Assembly (NCBI GenBank): GCA_016292805.1 | Contig: JAEDFM010000063.1 | Span: 1-8,254, forward strand | Length of the DNA stretch: 8,254 nt | Direction: 5' to 3' | Source: Treponema sp. | GTDB taxonomy: Bacteria > Spirochaetota > Spirochaetia > Treponematales > Treponemataceae | Position numbers and translations under genes: made by a program | Notes under the pieces: model-generated | The model's database searches: none | The model's input: the letters and a program-made list of their open reading frames with translations, nothing else | What the model was told of the DNA's origin: nothing | In this document: in pieces, positions 1 to 6,687 of the stretch | How the letters are laid out: each line of letters begins with the position of its first letter | How positions within the stretch are numbered: position 1 is the stretch's first letter

Positions 1-44
1 GCCGATGATACTGCTCTTTAGCGGGAAAGTAGGTAGCTGCTGGC
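1..44 (+). rRNA. rrf: 5S ribosomal RNA, 3' end (partial)
   Basis: This is the last part of a 5S rRNA whose 5' two thirds lie outside the window. GATGATA at 4-10 and AAAGTAGG at 26-33 look like the two strands of the conserved loop E region (family pattern GAUGGUA / GAGAGUAGG). Between them, CTGCT (11-15) and AGCGG (20-24) pair as helix IV with a CTTT loop. GCTGCTGGC (36-44) would be the 3' strand of the terminal helix, which pairs with the missing 5' end. A T-run begins at 45. An rRNA operon therefore ends here, reading in the same direction as the genes that follow. The exact 3' end is inferred from where the T-run starts. Confidence 0.82.
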
Positions 45-52
45 TTTTTTTA
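36..52 (+). terminator. Probable rRNA operon terminator tract
   Basis: Seven T residues (45-51) directly follow the 3' strand of the 5S terminal helix. The hairpin partner would be the 5' end of the 5S gene, which is outside the window, so the stem cannot be verified. No separate GC-rich hairpin is visible after the gene. The call rests on the T-run and its position. Confidence 0.4.
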
Positions 53-103
53 TTTAACTTATTAAATCTTAAGAAATTGTTATTTTTCAAAAATTATTTT
101 TTT

Positions 104-122
104 TTATCTTGAAATTATCTTG
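104..122 (+). repeat. Direct repeat TTATCTTG, 11-bp period
   Basis: TTATCTTG occurs at 104-111 and again at 115-122, separated by AAA. The period of 11 bp is about one helical turn. The first copy overlaps the candidate -35 box at 109-114, so this could be a protein-binding site for the exporter operon. It could also be chance in AT-rich DNA. Confidence 0.35.
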
Positions 123-137
123 TATTTTTTATTAAAT
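109..137 (+). promoter_or_regulatory. Possible promoter of the ABC exporter operon
   Basis: TTGAAA (109-114, 5 of 6 to TTGACA) is followed after 17 bp by TTAAAT (132-137, 4 of 6 to TATAAT). Transcription would start near 144, almost at the ATG at 146, and would give a leaderless or nearly leaderless mRNA. That would fit the absence of a Shine-Dalgarno sequence before this ATG. The region is so AT-rich that chance matches are likely, and readthrough from the rRNA operon is an alternative. Confidence 0.3.
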
Positions 138-145
138 TTAGTTCT

Positions 146-1903
146 ATGTCTAATATTAAAAAGCTTTTTAGTGGGTTGGAGAAGAAGTATTTTATTAATG
201 CAGCTTTGTCTCCAATTGTAATGATTGGCGAAGTTGTAATGGAAGTTATTATTCCATTTGTTATGGCCAAGATTATTGATGTTGGAATTGCGAATCACGA
301 TTTAGGCTATGTTACAAAGACGGGCCTTATTATGGTTTCAATGGCTTGTGTTTCTCTTTGCTTTGGTGTATTGGGAACTCGTTTTTCTACTGTAGCAGCT
401 CAAGGTTTTGCTTATAATCTTCGTAAAAACCTTTATCATAAGATTCAGAGTTTTTCTTTTGGTAATATTGATAAATTCAGTACTGCTTCTCTAGTTACTC
501 GTCTTACTACAGATGTAAACATGATGCAGAATGTATTCCGTATGGTTATTCATATGTGTGTTCGTTCTCCTTTTATGCTTATTGCTGGTACTGTAATGGC
601 GGTAAGGGTTAATGCAGGTCTTGCTGTTATTTTTCTTGTTGCTATTCCTATTTTAACTGTTTCTGTTATCTCACTTTCTTCTTTGGCATTTCCTCGTTTT
701 ACTTTGATGATGAAGCGTTTTGATGCTTTGAATGCAAATATTCAGGAGAATTTAATTGGAATCCGCGTTGTCAAAGCTTATGTTCGCGGTGATTATGAAG
801 AGGATAAGTTTAAGAAATCTGCTGATAATGTACGAATTGCACAAATTCGCGCTGAAAAAATCATTATTTTCATGATGCCTATTATGCAACTGGTTATGTA
901 TCTTTCTATGATGGCTGTTATGTGGTTTGGTGGACGTCAGATTATTTTTGGAAGCATGCAATCTGGAGAATTAATCAGTTTCTTTACTTATGTCACTCAG
1001 GTCCTTTCTTCTTTAATTATGCTTAGTATGTTCTTTGTTTCCTTTGTTATGGTTCGTGCTTCTAATGCTCGTATTTTCGAAGTGTTGAATGAAGAAGCGG
1101 ATATTAAAAATCCTCAAGCACCTGTTATGGAAGTTAAGGACGGTAGTGTTGATTTTGAAAATGTTTCTTTCTCTTACAATCATAAAGCAAATAATCTTGT
1201 TCTTAATGATATATCGGTTTCGATTAAGAGTGGTCAGGTTGTTGGAATTATTGGTGGAACTGGATCTTCTAAAACTACATTTGTCTCTTTGATTCCTCGT
1301 TTGTATGATGCATTCCGTGGTTGTGTAAAAGTTGGCGGTATTGATGTTAAAAAATATGACATGACTACTTTGCGTGATAGTGTTGCTATGGTTTTGCAGA
1401 AGAATGTATTGTTTTCTGGCTCTATTAAGGAAAATCTGAAATGGGGAAATGAAAATGCAACGGATGAAGAAATTATAGAAGCTTGTAAAGCAGCAGATGC
1501 AGATTCGTTTATTTCTTCTTTCCCTGATGGTTATGAAACTGAATTAGGGCAGGGCGGTGTAAATGTTTCTGGCGGTCAAAAGCAGCGTATTTGTATTGCC
1601 CGTGCTCTGCTTAAAAAACCAAAGATTTTGATTTTGGATGATAGTACTTCTGCTGTTGATACTGCAACGGAAAGTAGAATTCGTGGTGCTTTGAAAAATC
1701 TTGCACCAGACACAACAAAAATCATTATTGCTCAGAGAATTTCTTCTGTAAAAGATGCTGATGTTATTTTTGTTCTTGATGATGGAAAACTTAGTGGTTT
1801 TGGTAATCATGAACAGTTGCTTGAATCTAATAAGATTTATAGAGAAGTATTTGAAAGTCAGCAACAAGGTTCTGGTGATGCAGACCTTGAAGGAGGTGAA
1901 TAA
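146..1903 (+). CDS. Heterodimeric ABC exporter subunit with degenerate ATP site (BmrC/YheI-like)
   Basis: This 585-residue half-transporter fuses a membrane domain to an ATPase domain. It has about six membrane segments, near residues 16-45, 58-78, 142-158, 160-180, 238-262 and 275-303. Coupling-helix regions lie around 119-130 and 200-212. The ATPase domain starts near 335. Its Walker A is GGTGSSKT (370-377, K376), with Ser in place of the last Gly. The Q-loop Gln is Q418 and the signature VSGGQ is intact (474-478). Walker B ends D498-D499, so the catalytic Glu is Asp, and the H-loop position is Gln530 instead of His. This pattern is known for the degenerate subunit of heterodimeric exporters such as TM287 and BmrC; I recall BmrC as the same length. 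It should pair with the product of the next gene, which overlaps it. Drug or lipid export is inferred, and the substrate is unknown. The ATG at 146 has no Shine-Dalgarno sequence, but the N-terminus fits the family. Confidence 0.93.
   Translation: MSNIKKLFSGLEKKYFINAALSPIVMIGEVVMEVIIPFVMAKIIDVGIANHDLGYVTKTGLIMVSMACVSLCFGVLGTRFSTVAAQGFAYNLRKNLYHKIQSFSFGNIDKFSTASLVTRLTTDVNMMQNVFRMVIHMCVRSPFMLIAGTVMAVRVNAGLAVIFLVAIPILTVSVISLSSLAFPRFTLMMKRFDALNANIQENLIGIRVVKAYVRGDYEEDKFKKSADNVRIAQIRAEKIIIFMMPIMQLVMYLSMMAVMWFGGRQIIFGSMQSGELISFFTYVTQVLSSLIMLSMFFVSFVMVRASNARIFEVLNEEADIKNPQAPVMEVKDGSVDFENVSFSYNHKANNLVLNDISVSIKSGQVVGIIGGTGSSKTTFVSLIPRLYDAFRGCVKVGGIDVKKYDMTTLRDSVAMVLQKNVLFSGSIKENLKWGNENATDEEIIEACKAADADSFISSFPDGYETELGQGGVNVSGGQKQRICIARALLKKPKILILDDSTSAVDTATESRIRGALKNLAPDTTKIIIAQRISSVKDADVIFVLDDGKLSGFGNHEQLLESNKIYREVFESQQQGSGDADLEGGE
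1891..1899 (+). promoter_or_regulatory. Strong ribosome binding site of the second ABC gene
   Basis: AGGAGGTGA, a near-perfect Shine-Dalgarno sequence, lies inside the last codons of the first ABC gene, 3 nt before the ATG at 1903 (7 nt counted from AGGAG). The stop TAA (1901-1903) and start ATG (1903-1905) share one base. This arrangement favours coupled translation and balanced amounts of the two subunits. Confidence 0.85.
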
Positions 1904-3858
1904 TGCCACCACGACAGAAAGGTTTTGGAAAACCTAAAAATACTAAAAAAACAATTAAAAGAATTCTGGAATATATGGGAAAATTTAAGGCCTTGTGGTT
2001 TTTAGTTTTTCTTTGTGTTTTAATTAGTGCAGGTGCTGGTGTTGCAGGTAGTTATTTTATTAAACCTGCATTAAATAATCATATTATCCCATTGGCTCAG
2101 TTAGTTGCAGAAGGTGCTGATAATTCTGTTATTACTGCAAAAATATTTGATTTTGCAAAATCGCTGATTGGGATTATTGTAGTATTTCTTTGTGGAGTTG
2201 CAGCATCTTATTGTAACTCAAGAATGATGCTTCAGATTTCTACAACTTTGCTTTATAAAATCAGATGCGATTTGTTTACACATCTAGAAAAATTGCCAAT
2301 CAAATATTTTGATGCTCATACTCATGGTGAATTAATGTCTCGTTTTACGAACGATACTGATACTTTACGTGAAATGATGAGCCAGACTGTACCTCAGTTA
2401 TTATCTTCTATCATTACAGTAGTTTCGGTTTTAGTAATGATGATTGTTTTAAGTCCTATGCTTACTATTGTAATGATTCTTACTATGTTTTTAATAGGAA
2501 TGATAATTGGATTTGTTGGTAAACGTTCTGCAAAAGCATTCCGTGAAAATCAGAAATGTGTTGGTGAATTAAATGGTTTTATAGAAGAGATGGTTGAAGG
2601 CCAGAAAGTAATAAAAGTATTTAATTATGAAAATAAGGCTGAAACTAGATTTGATACTTTGAACAATAATTTAAGAAAAGCCGGTACTGATGCTATGACA
2701 TATGGTGGTATTATGGGACCAGTTACAAATAATATGTCTCATATTCAGTACGCAATTGTAGCTATTATTGCGTCCTCTTTTATGATTCTTGGGCAAAGTC
2801 ATGCAGGTTTATTAAACTGGTTTACAGGTATGCTGGATCTTGGTACTATTGCTGCTTTTTTACAGTATACTAGAAGTTTTACTCAGCCTATTAGCACGAT
2901 GAGTATGCAGGCAAACAGTGTTTTAAATGCTCTTGCTGGTGCAGAAAGAATTTTTGCTGTTATTGATGAAAAGGAAGAAGTTGATGATGGTAAATATATT
3001 CTTGTAAATGCTTATGAAGTAAAAGAAGATGGTAAAGATCGTCTTGTTCAGTCTTTTGCTGCTACTGGAGAATGGGCTTGGAAAGATCCTGCTGATAATT
3101 CTTTGACTAAACTTAGTGGTGAAGTAATTTTTGATCATGTGACATTTGGTTATACTCCAGAAAAAACTGTTTTACACGATGTTTGTATTCATGCAAAACC
3201 TGGCATGAAAATCGCTCTTGTAGGCTCTACTGGTTCTGGAAAAACAACAACAATAAATCTTTTATCTCGCTTTTATGATGTAGAACCTGAAAATGGAAAA
3301 ATAACATACGATGGTTTTCCTTTAAATGATATTTCTAAGGGGGCATTAAGAAAGTCTCTTGGAATGGTTCAGCAGAATACACATCTTTTTACTGGTACTA
3401 TTAGAGAGAATATCCGTTATGGAAATCTGGAAGCCAGCGATGCTCAGGTTTATGCGGCTGCAAAGCTTGCCAATGCCGATAGCTTTATTCGTCATTTAGA
3501 AAATGGATATGATACTGTAATTACAGGTGACGGTGGAAGTTTAAGTCAGGGACAGCGCCAGCTCTTAGCCATTGCCCGTGCGGCAGTTGCAGATCCTCCT
3601 GTATTGGTTCTGGATGAAGCAACTTCTTCTATTGATACCCGTACAGAAAAATTAATTGAAGAGGGTATGGATTCTTTAATGAAAGGCAGAACTACTTTTG
3701 TTATTGCCCATCGTCTTTCTACTGTACGTAATGCTGATGAAATTATTGTACTTGAGCATGGTAATATTATTGAAAGAGGAACTCATGATCAGCTGATTGC
3801 TGCAAAAGGAAGATATTATCATCTTTACACTGGTAATCAGATTACTTTAGATGAATAG
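1903..3858 (+). CDS. Heterodimeric ABC exporter subunit with consensus catalytic residues (BmrD/YheH-like)
   Basis: This 651-residue ABC half-exporter is the partner of the preceding gene. Membrane segments lie near residues 29-53, 84-104, 164-184, 186-206, 280-297 and 311-330. The TM1-TM2 loop (about 54-83) is long and probably extracellular. The ATPase domain begins near 407. Walker A GSTGSGKT (441-448, K447), Q-loop Q491, Walker B with D571-E572 and the H-loop His603 are all canonical. The signature is LSQGQ (547-551), so the second Gly-side position is Gln. In an antiparallel dimer this signature faces the degenerate Walker sites of the first subunit. The canonical Walker sites here face the intact VSGGQ of that subunit. 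This yields one active and one degenerate ATP site, as in TM287/TM288 and BmrCD. About 50 residues (355-406) join the two domains, longer than in the partner. The substrate cannot be told from sequence. Confidence 0.94.
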   Translation: MPPRQKGFGKPKNTKKTIKRILEYMGKFKALWFLVFLCVLISAGAGVAGSYFIKPALNNHIIPLAQLVAEGADNSVITAKIFDFAKSLIGIIVVFLCGVAASYCNSRMMLQISTTLLYKIRCDLFTHLEKLPIKYFDAHTHGELMSRFTNDTDTLREMMSQTVPQLLSSIITVVSVLVMMIVLSPMLTIVMILTMFLIGMIIGFVGKRSAKAFRENQKCVGELNGFIEEMVEGQKVIKVFNYENKAETRFDTLNNNLRKAGTDAMTYGGIMGPVTNNMSHIQYAIVAIIASSFMILGQSHAGLLNWFTGMLDLGTIAAFLQYTRSFTQPISTMSMQANSVLNALAGAERIFAVIDEKEEVDDGKYILVNAYEVKEDGKDRLVQSFAATGEWAWKDPADNSLTKLSGEVIFDHVTFGYTPEKTVLHDVCIHAKPGMKIALVGSTGSGKTTTINLLSRFYDVEPENGKITYDGFPLNDISKGALRKSLGMVQQNTHLFTGTIRENIRYGNLEASDAQVYAAAKLANADSFIRHLENGYDTVITGDGGSLSQGQRQLLAIARAAVADPPVLVLDEATSSIDTRTEKLIEEGMDSLMKGRTTFVIAHRLSTVRNADEIIVLEHGNIIERGTHDQLIAAKGRYYHLYTGNQITLDE

Positions 3859-3886
3859 AATTTTTGGGTCATAGAATTTTGGGGTC
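3855..3886 (+). repeat. 16-bp imperfect tandem duplication
   Basis: The 16-mer ATAGAATTTTTGGGTC (3855-3870) is followed directly by ATAGAATTTTGGGGTC (3871-3886), which differs at one base. The first copy contains the TAG stop codon of the second ABC gene (3856-3858). The second copy ends one base before the -35 box of the valS promoter. It may be a recent slippage duplication or a paired protein-binding site. No hairpin with a T-run is visible here, so it does not look like an intrinsic terminator. Confidence 0.85.
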
Positions 3887-3887
3887 G

Positions 3888-3916
3888 TTGTAACTAGTTT
3901 TAAAATGCATTATAAT
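3888..3916 (+). promoter_or_regulatory. Sigma70-type promoter of valS
   Basis: TTGTAA (3888-3893, 4 of 6 to consensus) and a perfect TATAAT (3911-3916) are separated by exactly 17 bp. The predicted transcription start is near 3923, which gives a leader of about 27 nt before the ATG at 3950. That leader is too short for a T-box riboswitch or an attenuator. This is the clearest promoter in the window and separates valS transcription from the ABC operon. Confidence 0.75.
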
Positions 3917-3936
3917 TCTTGCTAGCATTTTTAAAA
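3898..3936. repeat. Imperfect inverted repeat around the valS -10 box
   Basis: TTTTAAAATGC (3898-3908) and GCATTTTTAAAA (3925-3936) are reverse complements apart from one extra A/T. The 16-bp centre contains the TATAAT box. Only the right arm would be in the mRNA if transcription starts near 3923, so a role would be at DNA level, as an operator. The ATGC/GCAT cores are the informative part, since the A/T tails could match by chance. Confidence 0.45.
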
Positions 3937-3942
3937 GGAAGG
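3935..3942 (+). promoter_or_regulatory. Ribosome binding site that decides the valS start
   Basis: AAGGAAGG lies 1 nt before the ATG at 3944 and 7 nt before a second in-frame ATG at 3950. The spacing strongly favours initiation at 3950. The upstream ATG would add only Met-Lys. Confidence 0.7.
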
Positions 3943-3949
3943 AATGAAA

Positions 3950-6664
3950 ATGAAAGCAATTGAATTGGAAAAAGCATACGATCCTAAATCTTTTGAAGAT
4001 CGTATCTACAACGACTGGGATTCTAAAGGTTATTTTAAACCTGCATCTGATGAATCATCACCTGTGCATTGTCAGTGTGAAAAATGTCAGGGCAATTATA
4101 CAGTCGTCATTCCTCCTCCAAACGTAACTGGTGTTCTTCACATGGGACACGGTCTTAACAATACTCTTCAGGATATTGTAGTTCGCTATCATCGAATGAA
4201 AGGCGATAATACACTTTGGGTAACTGGAACAGACCATGCAGGAATCGCTACTCAAAACGTTGTAGAACGTCAACTCAAAAAAGAAGGTTTAACTCGAAAT
4301 GATTTGGGACGTGAAAAGTTTTTGGAACGCACCTGGAAAGTTAAAGAAGACCATCACAATATTATTGTAAAACAACAGAGAAAACTTGGAAACTCAACTG
4401 ACTGGGAACGTGAACGCTTTACTTATGATGAAGGACTGTCAAAAGCAGTTCGAGATGTTTTTGTAACGCTTTATGAACGTGGTTTGATGTATAAAGGAAA
4501 CAGACTTGTAAACTGGTGTCCTCGTTGTGGAACGGCTCTTGCTGATGATGAAGTGGACCATGAAGATACTGCTGGAGCTATGTATCATCTTTATTATGAA
4601 TATGCTGATGGAAGCGGAAAGATTGAAGTTGCAACAACTCGTCCAGAAACCTTCTTTGGTGATACTGCTGTTGCTGTTAATCCTAATGATGAACGCTATA
4701 AGTCTATTGTTGGTAAAAAATTAAAGCTTCCATTAACTGGCAAAGAAATTCCTATTATTGCTGATGATTATGTTGATATGGAATTTGGAACAGGTATGGT
4801 AAAAATCACTCCAGCTCATGACCCTAACGACTGGGAAGTTGGAAAACGTCATAATCTGGAAGTAATTAATCTTTTAAATCCAGATGGAACTTTGAATGAC
4901 AATGTTCCAGAAAAATATCGTGGAATGACATGTGCTAAAGCCCGTGCTCTTGTTATTGAAGATTTAACAGAGGCTGGTCTTTTTAAGTGCGAAGAAAAAA
5001 TGAATCACTCAGTTGGTAAATGTTACCGCTGTAAAACTGTTGTAGAACCTTATTTGTCTGCACAGTGGTTCGTAAAAATGAAGCCAATGGCAGATAAAGC
5101 TTTGGCTGCATGGAAAGCTGGAGAAATCAAATTCTTCCCACAGAAATGGGAAAACACATACGAGCACTGGCTTACAGGTATCCGTGATTGGTGTGTAAGC
5201 CGTCAGATTTGGTGGGGTCATAGAATTCCTGCATGGTATTGTGAATGTGGTGAAACAATTGTAAGCCGTACAGATCCTACCTGTTGTCCAAAATGTGGTT
5301 CAAAGAATATTACTCAGGATCCTGATGTATTGGATACATGGTTCAGCTCATGGTTGTGGCCTTTCTCAACTTTAGGTTGGCCAGAAAAAACTGCTGATTT
5401 GGAAAAATTCTATCCAACTACAGCTTTGGTAACTGCATACGATATCATCTTCTTCTGGGTTGCTCGTATGATTATGGCGGGTCTTGAATTTACTGGAAAA
5501 GTTCCATTCCACGATATTTATATTCATGGTCTTGTTCGCGATAAACAGGGACGCAAAATGTCTAAGTCTCTTGGAAACGGTATTGACCCTCTTGAAATTA
5601 TTGATATGTACGGTTCAGATGCATTAAAGTTCACTCTTGCATTTATGTGTGCTCAGGGACAGGATATTTTAGTAGATAAAGATTCTTTCAAGCTTGGTTC
5701 AAGATTCTGTAACAAAGTATGGAATGCAAGTCGTTATTTGCTTGGTAATCTTGAAGGTCGTAACCTTGTTAGTGTAAAAGATTCTGATCTTACTGAACTT
5801 GATCGATGGATTTATGCCCGCTTGAACTTTGCTGCAAAAACAGCTCGTGAAGCTCTTGAATCATACCGTTATAACGATGCGGCTTCTGCTATGATGGAAT
5901 TCTTCTGGAATGAATTCTGTGATTGGTATGTTGAAGCAACAAAAATCAACTTTAAGAATGGTGATGATGCAGAAAAAGACCGTCAGGCAACAGTTTTAAT
6001 GGATATTCTTGAAGAATCATTAAGACTTCTTCATCCTTATATTCCATTTGTTACAGAAGAAATTTACAGCAAGCTTCCATTGGCGGATCTTGTTGCAACT
6101 CGCTCTAGTGATAATAAGATTGTTACATCAAGCACATATAATGGCATGTTAATTAATGCTCCTTATCCAGAAGTTTCTGCAAGTCGTGAAAATGCAGAAG
6201 TAGAAGCTCGTTTTGAGGTTCTTAAAGATTTGATTGGAAAGGTTCGTGCTGCAAAAGTTGACTGTGGTATTGATCCTGCAATCAAAATCAACATTGCTAT
6301 TAAAATTGAAAAGGGAAGTGCGGCAGAAGTTGCTACTGAAAAAATTGAAATGATTCAGCTTCTTGGTGGTGTAGCTAAGGTTGACTTTACAGATGTAAAA
6401 CCTGCTTCTTCTATTGGTACTGTAGGAAAAGGTTTTGAAGCATTTGTTCTTGTTGATGAAAATATCAATAAGGAACAGCTTTTGACTCGTTTCAAAAAAG
6501 CTATGGAAAAAGAACAGGGATATGCTCGAATGAGCGAAAACAAACTTAATGGTAATTTTGCTCAGCATGCTCCTGCAGAACTTGTTCAGGCAGAACGAGA
6601 CAGACTTGCTGAAAGTCAGAAGAAAATTGCTACTTACGAAAGCTATATTAAAGAATTACAGTAG
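3950..6664 (+). CDS. valS: Valyl-tRNA synthetase
   Basis: This class I aminoacyl-tRNA synthetase charges tRNA-Val with valine in the cytoplasm, using ATP. The product has 904 residues, within the usual family range. The HIGH motif appears as HMGH (64-67), after PPPNVTG. The CP1 editing domain, which removes mischarged threonine, shows TTRPET (229-234) and AHDPND (289-294). The KMSKS motif is at 536-540. Cys pairs C190/C193 and C358/C361, and C431/C433 with C446/C449, look like two zinc sites, as in bacterial ValRS such as that of Thermus. An anticodon-binding domain covers roughly 625-770. A C-terminal coiled-coil arm, rich in Lys and Glu, covers about 840-904. An additional CQCEKC cluster (C41, C43, C46) lies just before the HIGH region and is unusual. 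The start at 3950 is chosen over 3944 because of Shine-Dalgarno spacing. The gene has its own promoter and probably shares its transcript with the lipoprotein gene 23 bp downstream. Confidence 0.97.
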   Translation: MKAIELEKAYDPKSFEDRIYNDWDSKGYFKPASDESSPVHCQCEKCQGNYTVVIPPPNVTGVLHMGHGLNNTLQDIVVRYHRMKGDNTLWVTGTDHAGIATQNVVERQLKKEGLTRNDLGREKFLERTWKVKEDHHNIIVKQQRKLGNSTDWERERFTYDEGLSKAVRDVFVTLYERGLMYKGNRLVNWCPRCGTALADDEVDHEDTAGAMYHLYYEYADGSGKIEVATTRPETFFGDTAVAVNPNDERYKSIVGKKLKLPLTGKEIPIIADDYVDMEFGTGMVKITPAHDPNDWEVGKRHNLEVINLLNPDGTLNDNVPEKYRGMTCAKARALVIEDLTEAGLFKCEEKMNHSVGKCYRCKTVVEPYLSAQWFVKMKPMADKALAAWKAGEIKFFPQKWENTYEHWLTGIRDWCVSRQIWWGHRIPAWYCECGETIVSRTDPTCCPKCGSKNITQDPDVLDTWFSSWLWPFSTLGWPEKTADLEKFYPTTALVTAYDIIFFWVARMIMAGLEFTGKVPFHDIYIHGLVRDKQGRKMSKSLGNGIDPLEIIDMYGSDALKFTLAFMCAQGQDILVDKDSFKLGSRFCNKVWNASRYLLGNLEGRNLVSVKDSDLTELDRWIYARLNFAAKTAREALESYRYNDAASAMMEFFWNEFCDWYVEATKINFKNGDDAEKDRQATVLMDILEESLRLLHPYIPFVTEEIYSKLPLADLVATRSSDNKIVTSSTYNGMLINAPYPEVSASRENAEVEARFEVLKDLIGKVRAAKVDCGIDPAIKINIAIKIEKGSAAEVATEKIEMIQLLGGVAKVDFTDVKPASSIGTVGKGFEAFVLVDENINKEQLLTRFKKAMEKEQGYARMSENKLNGNFAQHAPAELVQAERDRLAESQKKIATYESYIKELQ

Positions 6665-6676
6665 GATTTTTTTTCT

Positions 6677-6683
6677 GGGAGAG
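6677..6683 (+). promoter_or_regulatory. Ribosome binding site of the lipoprotein gene
   Basis: GGGAGAG lies between the valS stop and two adjacent ATG codons (6685 and 6688). Counted from GGAG (6678-6681), the gap is 3 nt to the first ATG and 6 nt to the second, so 6688 is preferred. There is no room for a separate promoter in the short spacer, although one could lie inside valS. Confidence 0.6.
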
Positions 6684-6687
6684 AATG

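Noticed and set aside
1622..1660. Sequencing error or pseudogene as explanation for the Asp499/Gln530 changes in the first ABC subunit
   Set aside because: The reading frame is intact over the full family length. The changes match the known degenerate subunit of heterodimeric exporters, with a complementary change in the partner.
1544..1912. 122-codon open frame on the minus strand
   Set aside because: It lies wholly opposite the conserved ATPase domain of the first ABC gene. Its product is rich in Asn, Thr, Ser and Phe, as expected from antisense reading of AT-rich coding DNA, and it has no recognisable motif or ribosome binding site.
3859..3949. T-box riboswitch or attenuator before valS
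   Set aside because: The predicted leader is only about 27 nt, with no specifier stem, no T-box sequence and no terminator hairpin.
6149..6568. 139-codon open frame on the minus strand
   Set aside because: It is antisense to the C-terminal part of valS, with low-complexity Phe/Ser/Asn-rich composition and no motif. It is a shadow of the real gene.
6665..6687. Intrinsic terminator between valS and the lipoprotein gene (T8 run)
   Set aside because: No stable GC-containing hairpin precedes the T-run, and the next gene's ribosome binding site follows at once.
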